A stretch of 64,000 nucleotides of DNA from Oerskovia turbata (lineage in GTDB: Bacteria; Actinomycetota; Actinomycetes; Actinomycetales; Cellulomonadaceae), in the NCBI RefSeq assembly GCF_000718325.1, contig NZ_JOFV01000019.1:3449-67448 (forward strand), written 5' to 3'. The notes under the pieces were generated by a model that had not been told where the DNA came from, did not search any database, and was given only the letters and a program-made list of their open reading frames with translations. Position 1 is the stretch's first letter, and the number at the start of each line of letters is the position of its first letter. This document shows, one piece after another, positions 44,928 to 54,107 of this stretch. The translations under genes were made by a program, and so were the position numbers.

Positions 44928-45971
44928 TCAGCGCGTCGTGCCGTCGACCGCGAACGGCTCGATCGCCGCGATCTCCTCGACCGTGAGCGCGGGAGCGTCG
45001 AGCGCGGCGACGTTGTTCTCGAGCTGCGCGACGCTGCTCGCCCCGACGAGCGCCGACGTGATGCGCTCGTCGCGCAGGACCCAGCTCAGCGCGAGCTGCG
45101 CGAGCGACTGCCCGCGCCCGGCCGCGATCTCGTTCAGCACACGGGCGCGCTCGAGGTAGGTCTCGGAGATGGCGGCGGGCTTGAGGAAGTGCCCGACGGC
45201 GGCGCGCGAGTCCGCGGGCACCTCGCCCGAGAGGTAACGGTCCGTGAGCAGCCCCTGCTGGAGCGGCGAGAAGACGATGGTCCCGACGCCGAGGTCCTCG
45301 ACGACGTCGAGAAGGTTCTCGCCGTCCTCGCGCCCGGCCTCGGGCAGCTCGACGTGCCGGTTGAACATCGAGTAGCTGGGCTGGTGGATGAGCAGCGGCG
45401 TGCCGAGGTCGGCGAGGATCTGCGCGGCCTCGCGGGTCTGCGATGGCGAGTAGTTGGAGACGCCGACGTACAGCGCCCGCCCGCTCACCACGGCCGTGTG
45501 GAGCGCGCCCATGGTCTCGGTGAGCGGGACCGTGGGGTCGAACCGGTGCGAGTAGAAGATGTCGACGTAGTCGAGGCCCATGCGCGCGAGCGACTGGTCG
45601 AGCGAGGACAGCAGGTACTTGCGCGAGCCGCCGTCACCGTAGGGGCCGGGCCACATGTCGTACCCGGCCTTGCTCGAGATCACGAGCTCGTCGCGGTAGG
45701 GCCGCAGGTCGCGCGCGAGGTGGCGCCCGAAGTTCTCCTCGGCCGAGCCGTAGGGCGGGCCGTAGTTGTTCGCGAGGTCGAAGTGCGTGATCCCGAGGTC
45801 GAACGCCCGGCGCAGGATCGCGCGCTGGTTGTCGAACGGGTTCACGTCGCCGAAGTTGTGCCAGAGGCCCAGCGACAGTGTGGGCAGGGCGAGGCCGCTG
45901 CGACCGGATCGCCGGTACGTCATGGACTCGTAGCGGTCGTCGGCGGCGAGGTAGCGGGGTGCGAGAGGCAT
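44928..45971 (-). CDS. Aldo/keto reductase, YghZ-like
   Basis: This 347-residue (beta/alpha)8 NADPH-dependent reductase has the catalytic tetrad in FDLANNYGPPYGSAEENFG (Asp and Tyr), VISSKAGYDMWPGPYG (Lys) and DIFYSHRFDP (His). The sequence between Lys and His is diagnostic of the YghZ group, which reduces L-glyceraldehyde 3-phosphate and methylglyoxal. FSPLQQGLLTDRYL and VGASSVAQLENNVAAL complete the cofactor site. It is the last minus-strand gene after the large flavoprotein fusion, 71 bp apart. Confidence 0.93.
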   Translation of the reverse strand: MPLAPRYLAADDRYESMTYRRSGRSGLALPTLSLGLWHNFGDVNPFDNQRAILRRAFDLGITHFDLANNYGPPYGSAEENFGRHLARDLRPYRDELVISSKAGYDMWPGPYGDGGSRKYLLSSLDQSLARMGLDYVDIFYSHRFDPTVPLTETMGALHTAVVSGRALYVGVSNYSPSQTREAAQILADLGTPLLIHQPSYSMFNRHVELPEAGREDGENLLDVVEDLGVGTIVFSPLQQGLLTDRYLSGEVPADSRAAVGHFLKPAAISETYLERARVLNEIAAGRGQSLAQLALSWVLRDERITSALVGASSVAQLENNVAALDAPALTVEEIAAIEPFAVDGTTR

Positions 45972-46042
45972 GCTGCCATTCTGCACCCAGCCCCCCACGG
46001 CGGTCTGCGGGCCGCTCGCGGTCACGAGCGACCCGCAGGAAC

Positions 46043-48319
46043 TCAGGCGTCCGCCGGCGGGATCGGGAAGTTCGCCGAGAACAGGTTCGTCGGGTCGACC
46101 TGACGCTTGACCTGTCGCAGGCGCGAGAGCGTCGGCTCGGGGAACGCCTCGCGCAGGCGCTCGGGACGGGGGTCGGTCTCGAACGACAGGTAGAGCCCGT
46201 CGGTGTGCGGGTGCACGAGCTCGTCCCACGCGCCGTCGATCCCGCCGGGTCCGCGGCGCGACCCGAACGCCGCGACCGAGAAGTTCTGCGTGCGGTGCGC
46301 GTACGCCGTCGCGTCGGGCGCGACGTCGTTGACCGCCCCGCCGACCGCGCGGAGCTGGAGGAGCTGCGCGCCGCCGCCGTCGAGGAAGCGGGCGAGGTCG
46401 CGGGCCGCGGCCCGGTCGACGTGCTCGATCAGGCCCGAGCGCGAGCCGGGCTCTGCGCCCCCCGAGTGCTGGGCGTCGGCCCGGCGCACGATGCCCGAGT
46501 ACGGCGTCAGCACGGCCTGGTGGTCGAGCAGAGGGGCCGAGTCGGCGAGGGCCTCGAGCGCGCGGATCGCTGCCCCCGTGTCGTCGTCGGCCCACACGGT
46601 CATGAGCTGGGCCATGGGGCCACGTCCACCGCGCGCCCCGCTCATGTGCAGGAAGCTCGTGAGCTCGCGCGGCGCCGACTCGACGGTCGCGGCCCAGCGT
46701 TCGAGCAGGCCCGCGGTGTCCGAGGCGTCGAGCACCATGGTCGAGTAGACGAGGTCTGTCACGGGTGTCGCCTCGACGTCGACCCAGGTCACGACGCCCA
46801 TGTTGCCGCCCGCTCCGCGAAGGGCCCAGAAGAGCTCAGGGTCGTTCTCGGCGTCGACGACGCGCACCCGACCGTCGGCGGTCACGATCTCCGCGGCGAC
46901 CACGTGGTCGATCGTCAGGCCGTGCTTGCGGCCCAGGAGGCCGATGCCGCCCGTCGTGGCGAGGCCGCCGACGCCCACGCCGCCCGAGTCGCCCGAGCTG
47001 ATCGCGAGGCCGCGCGGGGAGAGGGCCTCGGCGACCTGGCCCCACGTCCCACCCGCACCCAGGCGCACGCGGTGCGAGCCGTCGTCGGGCACCGTGACCT
47101 GGTTCAGGGCGCCCACGTCGAGGAGCACGCCGCCGTCGTTGGTCGAACGGCCGCTGATGCCGTGGCCCGCCGAGCGGACCGCGAGCGGCACGCCCTGCTC
47201 GCCGGCCCAGACGACGGCCTCGGCGACCTCGTCCGCGGTGCGCGGGCGCAGCACGATGCCCGGCGCGCCCGAGCGCATGTAGGTGTGGCGGACGGTGTCG
47301 TAGGCGCGGTCGCCGGGCTCGACGGCACGCTCGGTCAGCACGGCCGGGAGCGACTCGTAGTCGATCCCGTCCCGTCGGGCCGCGAGCGCCAGGGCGCCGC
47401 GACGGCGACCGGCCGGAGCCGTGCCCGCCGACCGGCGCTCGGCCGCGACGAGCTCGCGCAGCGCCGGGGCGACCTCCTCGCCGAGGACCTGGATCTCGCG
47501 CGGGTCGTCGGTCGCGAGGATGAAGCCCGAGACTCCATCCGAGAGCGCGAGGTCACCGAGCTCCTCGACCCATTGCTCGACGGGACCTTGGAGGTAGCCC
47601 AGGCGGTTCGCCGTGAACTTGCCGTTGACGTTGACCAGACGGCGCACCGCGCTCGGGTCGCGACCGGCCGCGAGCGCGGCCTCGTCGATCACGGCGTTGC
47701 CCGTGGCGAGGTCACCGGGCTGGAGGTAGGACAGCGACGGCAGCCAGCCGTCGCCCTTGCGGCCGATGAGCCGCTGCATGCGCGGCTTGACGGCACCGAT
47801 CCAGATCGGGATGTCGTGCGCGGGGGCCGGACCGCGCTTGGCGCCGTCGACCTGGTGGTGCGTGCCGTGCACCCGCAGGGGTTTGCGGTCGCTCGTGTCC
47901 CAGATGCCGCGGATGATGTCGACGGCCTCGTCGAGGGCCGTGACGGCCTCGCCCGGCGTCAGGCGCTGGGCTCCCATGGCCTCGATCGCGTCCCAGAACG
48001 CCCCCGCACCCAGCCCCATGGCGAAGCGTCCGCCCGAGAGCAGGTCGAGGCTCGCGGCCGAGCGGGCCAGGACGGCCGGCGGGCGCAGCGGCAGGTTGTG
48101 GACGTTGGCCGCGACGTGCACGCGCTCTGTCGCGGCGGCCACCCAGGTCATGAGGGTCCACGCGTCGAGGAACGCGGGCTGGTAGGGGTGGTCCTGGAAG
48201 GTCACGAGGTCGAGCCCCGCGTTCTCGGTGATCTGCGCGAGGCGCACGGGCGCGTGCGGGTCGCTGTTCTGCGGGGTCAGGAAGGTCCCGAGGACGAGGT
48301 CGTGGCCGTAGTCCGTCAT
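46043..48319 (-). CDS. Fusion of LLM-class flavin oxidoreductase and FAD-linked (berberine bridge-type) oxidase
   Basis: In this 758-residue protein, residues 1-300 form a luciferase-like monooxygenase domain (LVTFQDHPYQPAFLDAWTLM, AVLARSAASLDLLSGGRFAMGLGAG, IPIWIGAVKPRM) of the F420- or FMN-dependent type. After an Arg/Ala linker, residues 330-758 form a PCMH-type FAD oxidase (GIVLRPRTADEVAEAVVWAGEQGVPLAVRSAGHGISG, with the His that commonly binds FAD covalently). Its C-terminal BBE segment ends LRQVKRQVDPTNLFSANFPIPP. The frame is continuous with no internal ribosome site, so it is a genuine fusion. It would couple two flavin chemistries; substrates are unknown. It is divergent from a MarR regulator. 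Confidence 0.9.
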   Translation of the reverse strand: MTDYGHDLVLGTFLTPQNSDPHAPVRLAQITENAGLDLVTFQDHPYQPAFLDAWTLMTWVAAATERVHVAANVHNLPLRPPAVLARSAASLDLLSGGRFAMGLGAGAFWDAIEAMGAQRLTPGEAVTALDEAVDIIRGIWDTSDRKPLRVHGTHHQVDGAKRGPAPAHDIPIWIGAVKPRMQRLIGRKGDGWLPSLSYLQPGDLATGNAVIDEAALAAGRDPSAVRRLVNVNGKFTANRLGYLQGPVEQWVEELGDLALSDGVSGFILATDDPREIQVLGEEVAPALRELVAAERRSAGTAPAGRRRGALALAARRDGIDYESLPAVLTERAVEPGDRAYDTVRHTYMRSGAPGIVLRPRTADEVAEAVVWAGEQGVPLAVRSAGHGISGRSTNDGGVLLDVGALNQVTVPDDGSHRVRLGAGGTWGQVAEALSPRGLAISSGDSGGVGVGGLATTGGIGLLGRKHGLTIDHVVAAEIVTADGRVRVVDAENDPELFWALRGAGGNMGVVTWVDVEATPVTDLVYSTMVLDASDTAGLLERWAATVESAPRELTSFLHMSGARGGRGPMAQLMTVWADDDTGAAIRALEALADSAPLLDHQAVLTPYSGIVRRADAQHSGGAEPGSRSGLIEHVDRAAARDLARFLDGGGAQLLQLRAVGGAVNDVAPDATAYAHRTQNFSVAAFGSRRGPGGIDGAWDELVHPHTDGLYLSFETDPRPERLREAFPEPTLSRLRQVKRQVDPTNLFSANFPIPPADA

Positions 48320-48399
48320 GCGTGCGCGCTCCGTGTGCCGCGATGAGCGGCGGTCGTCTCCAAGGTCGTCTGTGTGGCAGACGATATCATCGGCAACTC

Positions 48400-48414
48400 A
48401 TCTCCCGTCGAGAT
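48400..48414. promoter_or_regulatory. Candidate MarR operator
   Basis: The inverted repeat ATCTC-CCGTC-GAGAT lies in the 118-bp region between the flavoprotein fusion and the MarR gene. It is just upstream of a possible -10 (TATCCT, 48426-48431) for the leaderless MarR transcript. Confidence 0.45.
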
Positions 48415-48437
48415 CATTCCGAGGCTATCCTGGTGCC

Positions 48438-48956
48438 GTGACCCTCGCGACGCCCGACACCACCCGCTCCCCCAGCCCCCTCGGCTGGCCCCTCGCCGCG
48501 CTCCTGCGCGAGTGGAGCGCACGCGTCGACTCGCTCGCCGAGGACCTGCCCGACGGGACACGCTGCTACCAGGTGCTCTCCGCCGTCGTGCACGACACCC
48601 CGCCCAGCCAGGCCGCACTCGCCGCTCGCCTCGGCATCGACCGGACCGTCATGACCTACCTCATCGACAAGTACGTCGACTGCGACCTCGTCGAGCGGCA
48701 GGCCGACCCGACCGACCGCCGCACCCGACGCATCGTCGCGACCGACAAGGGGCGCGAGGTCCTCGCCGACCTCGACACCCGCGTCGCAGCAGCCGAGGAC
48801 GACCTGCTCGGAGGCCTCGACGCCGCCGACCGCGCGACCCTGCGCCGCCTGCTCGACCGCGCCGCCGACGGGGCGAGCCACGACGAGGACCGGTGCGCCG
48901 TCGTCGTGCAGGGCTTGGACGCCGCGTCCTCGACGCGCGTCCGCACCCCGCGGTAG
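48438..48956 (+). CDS. MarR-family transcriptional regulator
   Basis: This 172-residue winged-helix regulator has the core PSQAALAARLGIDRTVMTYLIDKYVDCDLVERQADPTDRRTRRIVATDKG (about 60-110). It shows the usual recognition helix and the DPTDRR wing. I chose the GTG at 48438, which fits a leaderless start 7 bases after a TATCCT element. The divergent placement suggests it represses the flavoprotein fusion and possibly the aldo/keto reductase. The C terminus is short and lacks Cys residues for redox sensing. Confidence 0.9.
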   Translation: MTLATPDTTRSPSPLGWPLAALLREWSARVDSLAEDLPDGTRCYQVLSAVVHDTPPSQAALAARLGIDRTVMTYLIDKYVDCDLVERQADPTDRRTRRIVATDKGREVLADLDTRVAAAEDDLLGGLDAADRATLRRLLDRAADGASHDEDRCAVVVQGLDAASSTRVRTPR

Positions 48957-48961
48957 CCGGC

Positions 48962-49609
48962 TCACGACGCGGCGGGCACGTCCTCGTCGATCGTGCGGCG
49001 CGACAGCAGCGCCGCGACCAGGAAGCACACCGCCCCTAACAGGGTCCCGAGGTTCGCCCAGAACGCGCTCACGAGCGAGTCCGTCTGCGGCACCACGTAC
49101 GCCCCCACGGCCGACGCGCCGAACGCGACCGAGCCCACCAGGTTGAGCCACGTCCCGTGCCACGTACGCGCGTCCGCGTCCCACAGGTGACCACGGTCCC
49201 GGGTCGCGACGACCGCGAACGCGCTCGAGACGAGGAACGCGACCGACCCGTAGGCGTCGGGCCGCCAGCCCGCGCCCAGACGCGCGGGGTCGGCGATCGC
49301 CGCACCCAGCGCCGCCGCGGTGCTGATGTTGAACAAGACGGTCCCCGCGAGCTGGACGGCCGCGGCCCACCAGTCCCAGCGGTCGGCCGGGCTGGTGCCC
49401 CGACGCGGCACGCGCCGGCCGCTGAGGCTGAGCTGGACCGCCGCCGCGAGCGTGAAGAAGACCGACCCCACGCAGAACGTCGCACCGACGACGACGGGCC
49501 CCACGGCCTGCGCGTAGAACGGCACCGCACCGACCAGGAAGCACGTCGAACCGACGATGAACCCCCACGCCTCGCGGCGCAGTCGGCGCACGCGCACGTC
49601 ACGAGCCAT
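48962..49609 (-). CDS. YrhK-like integral membrane protein
   Basis: This 215-residue protein has six predicted membrane helices in two similar halves: GFIVGSTCFLVGAVPFYAQA, then VVGATFCVGSVFFTLAAAVQL, and later WLNLVGSVAFGASAVGAYVV and FWANLGTLLGAVCFLVAALL. The repeated helix pair with a WGF/WLN start resembles YrhK-domain proteins, whose function is unknown. It converges on the MarR gene with only 5 bp between stops. A Trp-rich middle loop (DRWDWWAAAVQLAGT) is notable. Confidence 0.75.
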   Translation of the reverse strand: MARDVRVRRLRREAWGFIVGSTCFLVGAVPFYAQAVGPVVVGATFCVGSVFFTLAAAVQLSLSGRRVPRRGTSPADRWDWWAAAVQLAGTVLFNISTAAALGAAIADPARLGAGWRPDAYGSVAFLVSSAFAVVATRDRGHLWDADARTWHGTWLNLVGSVAFGASAVGAYVVPQTDSLVSAFWANLGTLLGAVCFLVAALLSRRTIDEDVPAAS

Positions 49610-49686
49610 GCGCCCAGCGTGGCACGCGGGTGTCCCGCCGTCTCGGCGGGCCGGCCTCCGTCAGGGGCGGTCCTCGACGCCCCCGC

Positions 49687-50709
49687 TCAGCGCGTGGGCG
49701 TCGTCACGACCTGCCCGGCCCACGCGAAGCCGCCACCGAAGCCGATGAGCAGCGCGGGCACGCCCGCCGGGATCTTGCCCGCGTGCCACCACTTCGACAG
49801 GCCCAGCGGGATGCTCGCGGCCGACGTGTTGCCCGACTCGGTGATGTCCGTGACGACGACCTTGTCCTCGAGGCCCAGCGCCTTGGCGAGCGGTTCGATG
49901 ATGCGCAGGTTCGCCTGGTGCGCGACGAGCACCTCGATGTCGTCGAGCGTCAGGCCGCACTTCTCGACCGCGGCGCGCGCCCGGTCCGCCGCGCGCGTGA
50001 TGGCCCAGCGGAACACCGCGCGACCGTCCTGCACGAACTTCTCGTCCGGGGCCTCGATGAGCACGGCGGGGGTCAGCTCGGGCTCCGAGCCCCACGCGAC
50101 CGGCCCGATCCCCGGGGTGTCGGTGCCCTGCACCACGAACGCGCCCGCGCCGTCGGCCGTGAGGATGCACGTCACGCGGTCGGTCCAGTCGGTGAAGTCG
50201 GTGAGCTTCTCGGCGCCGATCACGAGGGCCGTGGTCGCGGCGCCCGTGCGGATCGCCTGGTCCGCGAGCGCCAGGGCGTGCGCGAAGCCCGAGCACGCGA
50301 CGTTGACGTCCAGGATCACGGGCCCGACGACGCCGCGCAGGTCGGGCGCGTCGTCCTCCTCGGGCGTGGACTGGCCAGGCATGACGCCCGTGCGCAGGTT
50401 GTACGCCACGCGGCCCGCGGTGTTGGGCGACCGGTCGCGCGCCGTGGCCGTCGCGACGATGACCATGTCGACGTCGCTCGCCGCGACCCCGGCGTCCTGC
50501 AGGGCGTGCCGGGCGGCGGCGGTGGCCATGTCCGCCACGGTCTCGTCCTCGGCCGCGACGTGCCGCGTCACGATGCCGGTGCGGGACCGGATCCACTCGT
50601 CGTTCGTCTCGACCAGCTGGGCGATGTCGTCGTTGGTGAGCGTCCGCTCGGGCTGGTGGTGGCCGATCCCGACGATGCGCGAGCCGGCGGCTCCGGTGAG
50701 GGTGAGCAT
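49687..50709 (-). CDS. fabH: Beta-ketoacyl-ACP synthase III (FabH-like)
   Basis: This 340-residue condensing enzyme has the catalytic Cys in VNVACSGFAHAL, His in VAHQANLRIIEPLA and Asn in TESGNTSAASIPL. Other KAS III hallmarks are TNDEWIRSRTGI near residue 37 and GFGGGFAWAG at the end. An acidic insert PGQSTPEEDDAPDLRG before the catalytic Cys is not usual. It stands alone without other fatty-acid synthesis genes, so it may initiate branched-chain fatty acids or serve a specialised acyl condensation. The ATG at 50709 follows GGGGGA at a long distance, so the start is only moderately sure. Confidence 0.9.
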   Translation of the reverse strand: MLTLTGAAGSRIVGIGHHQPERTLTNDDIAQLVETNDEWIRSRTGIVTRHVAAEDETVADMATAAARHALQDAGVAASDVDMVIVATATARDRSPNTAGRVAYNLRTGVMPGQSTPEEDDAPDLRGVVGPVILDVNVACSGFAHALALADQAIRTGAATTALVIGAEKLTDFTDWTDRVTCILTADGAGAFVVQGTDTPGIGPVAWGSEPELTPAVLIEAPDEKFVQDGRAVFRWAITRAADRARAAVEKCGLTLDDIEVLVAHQANLRIIEPLAKALGLEDKVVVTDITESGNTSAASIPLGLSKWWHAGKIPAGVPALLIGFGGGFAWAGQVVTTPTR

Positions 50710-50893
50710 GGGTCGATCATTCCCCCGGGTGGGCGGATCAACCAAGTCGTCGGCGTCTCCTGCCTGGGAGCGGACCTGCGCCCCGATGAGCGGGACCGGC
50801 GGGCGGAGCCGACCATGGGAGGACGGGGGCACGACGCGGAGGGCATGACGAGCCGCGTCCGCCGCGATCCGCACCGACGACGGGAGCATCGCC

Positions 50894-51841
50894 ATGTGTA
50901 CGGGAATCAGGTTCTCGGACGGCCAGGGCAGCGTCTACCTCGCACGGAACCTCGACTGGACGAGCGGCTACGGCCAGCAGGTGGTGCTGACCCCCACCGG
51001 CTACGCGCCGAGGTCGCCGTTCGGCGCGGTGCCCGGCATCGAGCACGCGACCATCGGCATGGGCATCGTGGAGGAGGACACCCCCCTCTACTTCGACTGC
51101 GGCAACGACGCCGGTCTGGCCGTGGCCGGGCTCAACTTCCCGGGGTACGCGGCGTACGCCCCCGGACCCGTCGAGGGCGCGGTCAACGTCGCCGCGTACG
51201 AGTTCCCGCTGTGGGTCTGCTCGCAGTTCGCGAGCGTCGACGAGGTCGAGGCGGCGCTCAAGGACGTGGTGATCGTCGACAGGCCGATCAACGACAGGTA
51301 CCCGAGCTCGCTGCTCCACTGGATCGTCGCCGACGGGAAGCGCTCGATCGTGGTGGAGCACACGAGCGAGGGCATGCAGGTCTTCGACGACGACGTCGAC
51401 GTCCTGACCAACCAGCCCGGGTTCGCGTGGCACCACGAGAACCTGCGCAACTACCTCAACACCTCCCCCGAGTTCCCCCCGGAGACCGAGCTGGGCAGGG
51501 CGCACCTCACCCCGTTCGGCTCGGGCTCGCACATGCGCGGCATCCCCGGGGACTACTACTCGCCCTCACGGTTCGTCCGTGCCGCATACGTCAACGCCCA
51601 CTACCCGGCCAAGGGGACCGAGGCGGAGAACGTGAGCCGGGCCTTCCACACGCTGCAGCAGGTCGCGATGGTCGACGGGTGCGCGGCGATGGGGTCGGGC
51701 GAGTTCGAGATCACCGTCTACACAGGGCTCTTCTCCTCCAGCACCGCGACCTACTACTGGAACACCTACGACGACCCGGCGATCCGTAGCGTCGCGATGG
51801 CCGACCACCCGACGGGCGGCGAGAAGCTGGTCCTCGCGTAG
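50894..51841 (+). CDS. Choloylglycine hydrolase-family amidase (bile salt hydrolase/penicillin V acylase type)
   Basis: This 315-residue Ntn-hydrolase has the nucleophile Cys at position 2, exposed after Met removal (MCTGIRF). Conserved residues follow: Arg and Asp in ARNLDWTSG, Asn in LTNQPGFAWHHENLRNYLN and Arg in VSRAFHTLQQV. The family hydrolyses linear amides such as conjugated bile salts, penicillin V or acyl-homoserine lactones. In a probable soil or plant-associated organism the last two are more likely. There is no signal peptide, so it is cytoplasmic. It is divergent from the KAS III gene. Confidence 0.93.
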   Translation: MCTGIRFSDGQGSVYLARNLDWTSGYGQQVVLTPTGYAPRSPFGAVPGIEHATIGMGIVEEDTPLYFDCGNDAGLAVAGLNFPGYAAYAPGPVEGAVNVAAYEFPLWVCSQFASVDEVEAALKDVVIVDRPINDRYPSSLLHWIVADGKRSIVVEHTSEGMQVFDDDVDVLTNQPGFAWHHENLRNYLNTSPEFPPETELGRAHLTPFGSGSHMRGIPGDYYSPSRFVRAAYVNAHYPAKGTEAENVSRAFHTLQQVAMVDGCAAMGSGEFEITVYTGLFSSSTATYYWNTYDDPAIRSVAMADHPTGGEKLVLA

Positions 51842-51880
51842 ACGTCCAGTTGGTCGGCGCCCGGCAGGGCCGTGCGCCGG

Positions 51881-53350
51881 CTACCGCCGGTCGAGCGCGG
51901 CTCGTTCGTCGTCGCGCGGCGCGAGGACCACGGGGTCGCCCTCGCCGTCGAAGACCCGCACGGGGCGGGACGCGTCCCAGCACTGCCAGCCCGGGTCGCC
52001 GGTCGTCGCGAACCCCACCCAGGCCGAGTGCATCGCGGTCGCGAGGGACTGCGGGGCGTCGGGCCCGGCGAGCGCACGGGAGTCAGGCGTCGCCAGGCCG
52101 TCGAACACGAAGCCCAGCTCGATGGCGTGGGCAGCGCCGAGGTCCGCGACCGGGCTGCGCCAGGCGAACTCGTAGACGTGCGTCTGCGCGCCTGCGGCCC
52201 GGCGGGCGTCCGCGACCCGCTGGAGCGGGACCCGCAGCAGGACGTCGGTGGCGAGCGCCCCGAGGACGACCCCGACCGACGCGCCGGGCCGGTTGCGCCG
52301 GAACAGCCGCACGGCCCGGGCCGAGATCCCCACCTTGCGACGGGCCACCGCGAGGTGCAGGCGCTTGAACGTGCCGAGCAGTCCCGTGGGCACGAACCAG
52401 AGGCGGTACTCCTCGGTCGTGGCGCCCACGAGCAGCGGGATCGTCCGACCGGCTCCCGCGACGAGCGCGTCCTCGGGGGTGCGGGGCACCAGGTCGTCGT
52501 CGAGGCACAGCGCGAACCCCGGACCTCCCGTGAGCGGGGTCGCCCCCGCCGTGACACGGTCCTGCGAGGCGACCAGCGCCTCGGGCAGGACGGTCGCGAA
52601 GCCTGCGCTCGTCGTCGGGACGGCCAGGTCCTTGCCCATGGCGCGCGTGATGCGCCCCGCCCGGGTCGCCGGCTGCGCGGACAGCGGCCCGCTCTGCACG
52701 ATCGCGCGCGCGACGAGCCCCGGCGCCGAGGGGTGGGCCAGGATCGCCGCGACCGTGTTGCCGCCCGCGGACTGTCCCGCGAGCGTCACGCGCCGCGGGT
52801 CGCCGCCGAACGCCGCGACCTCGTCCTGGACCCAGGCCAGCGCCGCGAGCTGGTCGGCCAGGCCCAGGTTGCGCGGGGCGCCGTCGAGCACCGAGAACCC
52901 CTCGGCGCCCAACCGGTAGTTGACCCCGACGAACACCACGCCGTCCTGCGCGAACCGCGTCCCGTCGTAGCCCGCGAGCGCGTTCGACCCGTGCGCGAGC
53001 GACCCGCCGTGCACCCACACGAGGACGGGCAGCAGCTCGGGGCCCCGCACTGCCGGGGTCCACACGTTGACGTGCAGGACGTCCTCGCCGTCGATCCTCA
53101 CGGTCGGCAGCAGCTCGCCGAGCGCACCCGGGTACGGGGACTGCGGGGATGTGGCCCCGTACCGGGTCGCGTCGCGCACGCCGTCCCAGGGTTCCGCGGG
53201 CTCGAGCGACGCGAACCGTCGCGTGCGGAAGGGCGGCGCCGCGTACGGCACCCCGAGGAACCGCTCGACGCCGTCCGCGACGGTCCCCTCGACCGCGCCC
53301 TTGCCCGTCACGACCCGTACCCGGCCGGCGACCTCGCTGTCAGCACTCAT
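51881..53350 (-). CDS. Type B carboxylesterase
   Basis: This 489-residue alpha/beta-hydrolase has the oxyanion motif VLVWVHGGSLAHG, the nucleophile elbow LAGQSAGGNTVAA (Ser near residue 172) and the His region AAHAIELGFVFDGLA. LGVPYAAPPFRTRRF and ATRYGATSPQSPYPG are typical of the family. It lacks a signal peptide. Family members hydrolyse esters, sometimes para-nitrobenzyl or carbamate esters. It converges with the amidase gene, 39 bp apart. Confidence 0.92.
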   Translation of the reverse strand: MSADSEVAGRVRVVTGKGAVEGTVADGVERFLGVPYAAPPFRTRRFASLEPAEPWDGVRDATRYGATSPQSPYPGALGELLPTVRIDGEDVLHVNVWTPAVRGPELLPVLVWVHGGSLAHGSNALAGYDGTRFAQDGVVFVGVNYRLGAEGFSVLDGAPRNLGLADQLAALAWVQDEVAAFGGDPRRVTLAGQSAGGNTVAAILAHPSAPGLVARAIVQSGPLSAQPATRAGRITRAMGKDLAVPTTSAGFATVLPEALVASQDRVTAGATPLTGGPGFALCLDDDLVPRTPEDALVAGAGRTIPLLVGATTEEYRLWFVPTGLLGTFKRLHLAVARRKVGISARAVRLFRRNRPGASVGVVLGALATDVLLRVPLQRVADARRAAGAQTHVYEFAWRSPVADLGAAHAIELGFVFDGLATPDSRALAGPDAPQSLATAMHSAWVGFATTGDPGWQCWDASRPVRVFDGEGDPVVLAPRDDERAALDRR

Positions 53351-53456
53351 CCCGCCATGGTCTCTCCGGTGGGCTCAGGGCGTCGGCGGCGCGCCGTCGC
53401 GGTCGTCGCGGCGGTCTTCTCGACCGGGTTCGCTCCGGCGATCTAGGCTTCGGTGG

Positions 53457-54068
53457 ATGTCGAGCATCCAGCGGTTCCGCGGCCGCATCGCCGGGTGGGG
53501 CACGGCGTCGGGGACGCGGCTGGTCGTCGGCAGGTGGGACGTGTCCCCGTTCGGCGCGTTCGCCGACGTCATGGTGGAGCGGCCCGACGGCGAGCGCATC
53601 CTCCTCGCCCCGTCGCACCAGGTCGCGGATCTCGTCGCGACGACGTACCGCTTCGACCGGGTCGAGGTGTGCCCGGTCACCGTGAGCCGGGTGGCGGGGT
53701 CCGAGGACTGGCACGTGGTCGCCGGGCCGCTCGAGGCGCGGGTCGACGTCGGACGCCGCACGGCGCTCGGCCGCGTGCTCCGCGTCGTGCCCCGTCGGGT
53801 CGCGGCCTCCCACCGGACGACGGTCCTCACCGACCCCGTCGCGCGGCTCCTCCTCCGCGGTGTCCGGACACGCGGCAGCGCCGGACCCGGCCGGGTCGAG
53901 CACTACGGCGCGACGGACGTGCACGAGATCACGGGCGCCCGCACCGAGTGGGACGGCGAGCCGCTGGGAGATCTGCGGGACGTCGACCCGCCCGTCCGGT
54001 TCGGGTTCGGTTCCACGCCGCGCCGACCGGCCGTGACGGACGTCGTGACGACGATCGTCGAGCGCTGA
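53457..54068 (+). CDS. Hypothetical protein
   Basis: This 203-residue protein is unrecognised. It is beta-rich and basic, beginning MSSIQRFRGRIAGWGTASGTRLVVGRW and continuing SPFGAFADVMVERPDGERILLAP. The alternating hydrophobic pattern suggests a barrel-like fold. There is no signal peptide or membrane helix. The ATG is close to TAGGCT, so the mRNA may be leaderless. The frame was chosen because coding bias is strong from this ATG onward. It is 39 bp upstream of the AIM24 gene and may be cotranscribed with it. Confidence 0.65.
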   Translation: MSSIQRFRGRIAGWGTASGTRLVVGRWDVSPFGAFADVMVERPDGERILLAPSHQVADLVATTYRFDRVEVCPVTVSRVAGSEDWHVVAGPLEARVDVGRRTALGRVLRVVPRRVAASHRTTVLTDPVARLLLRGVRTRGSAGPGRVEHYGATDVHEITGARTEWDGEPLGDLRDVDPPVRFGFGSTPRRPAVTDVVTTIVER

Positions 54069-54107
54069 CGCGTGCACGGTTCTCCACGTTGCCGGATGAT
54101 CTGTCCC

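Noticed and set aside
53930..53948. A TGTGA/TCACA-like sequence near 53930
   Set aside because: It lies inside a coding region, is an imperfect match and has no promoter context.
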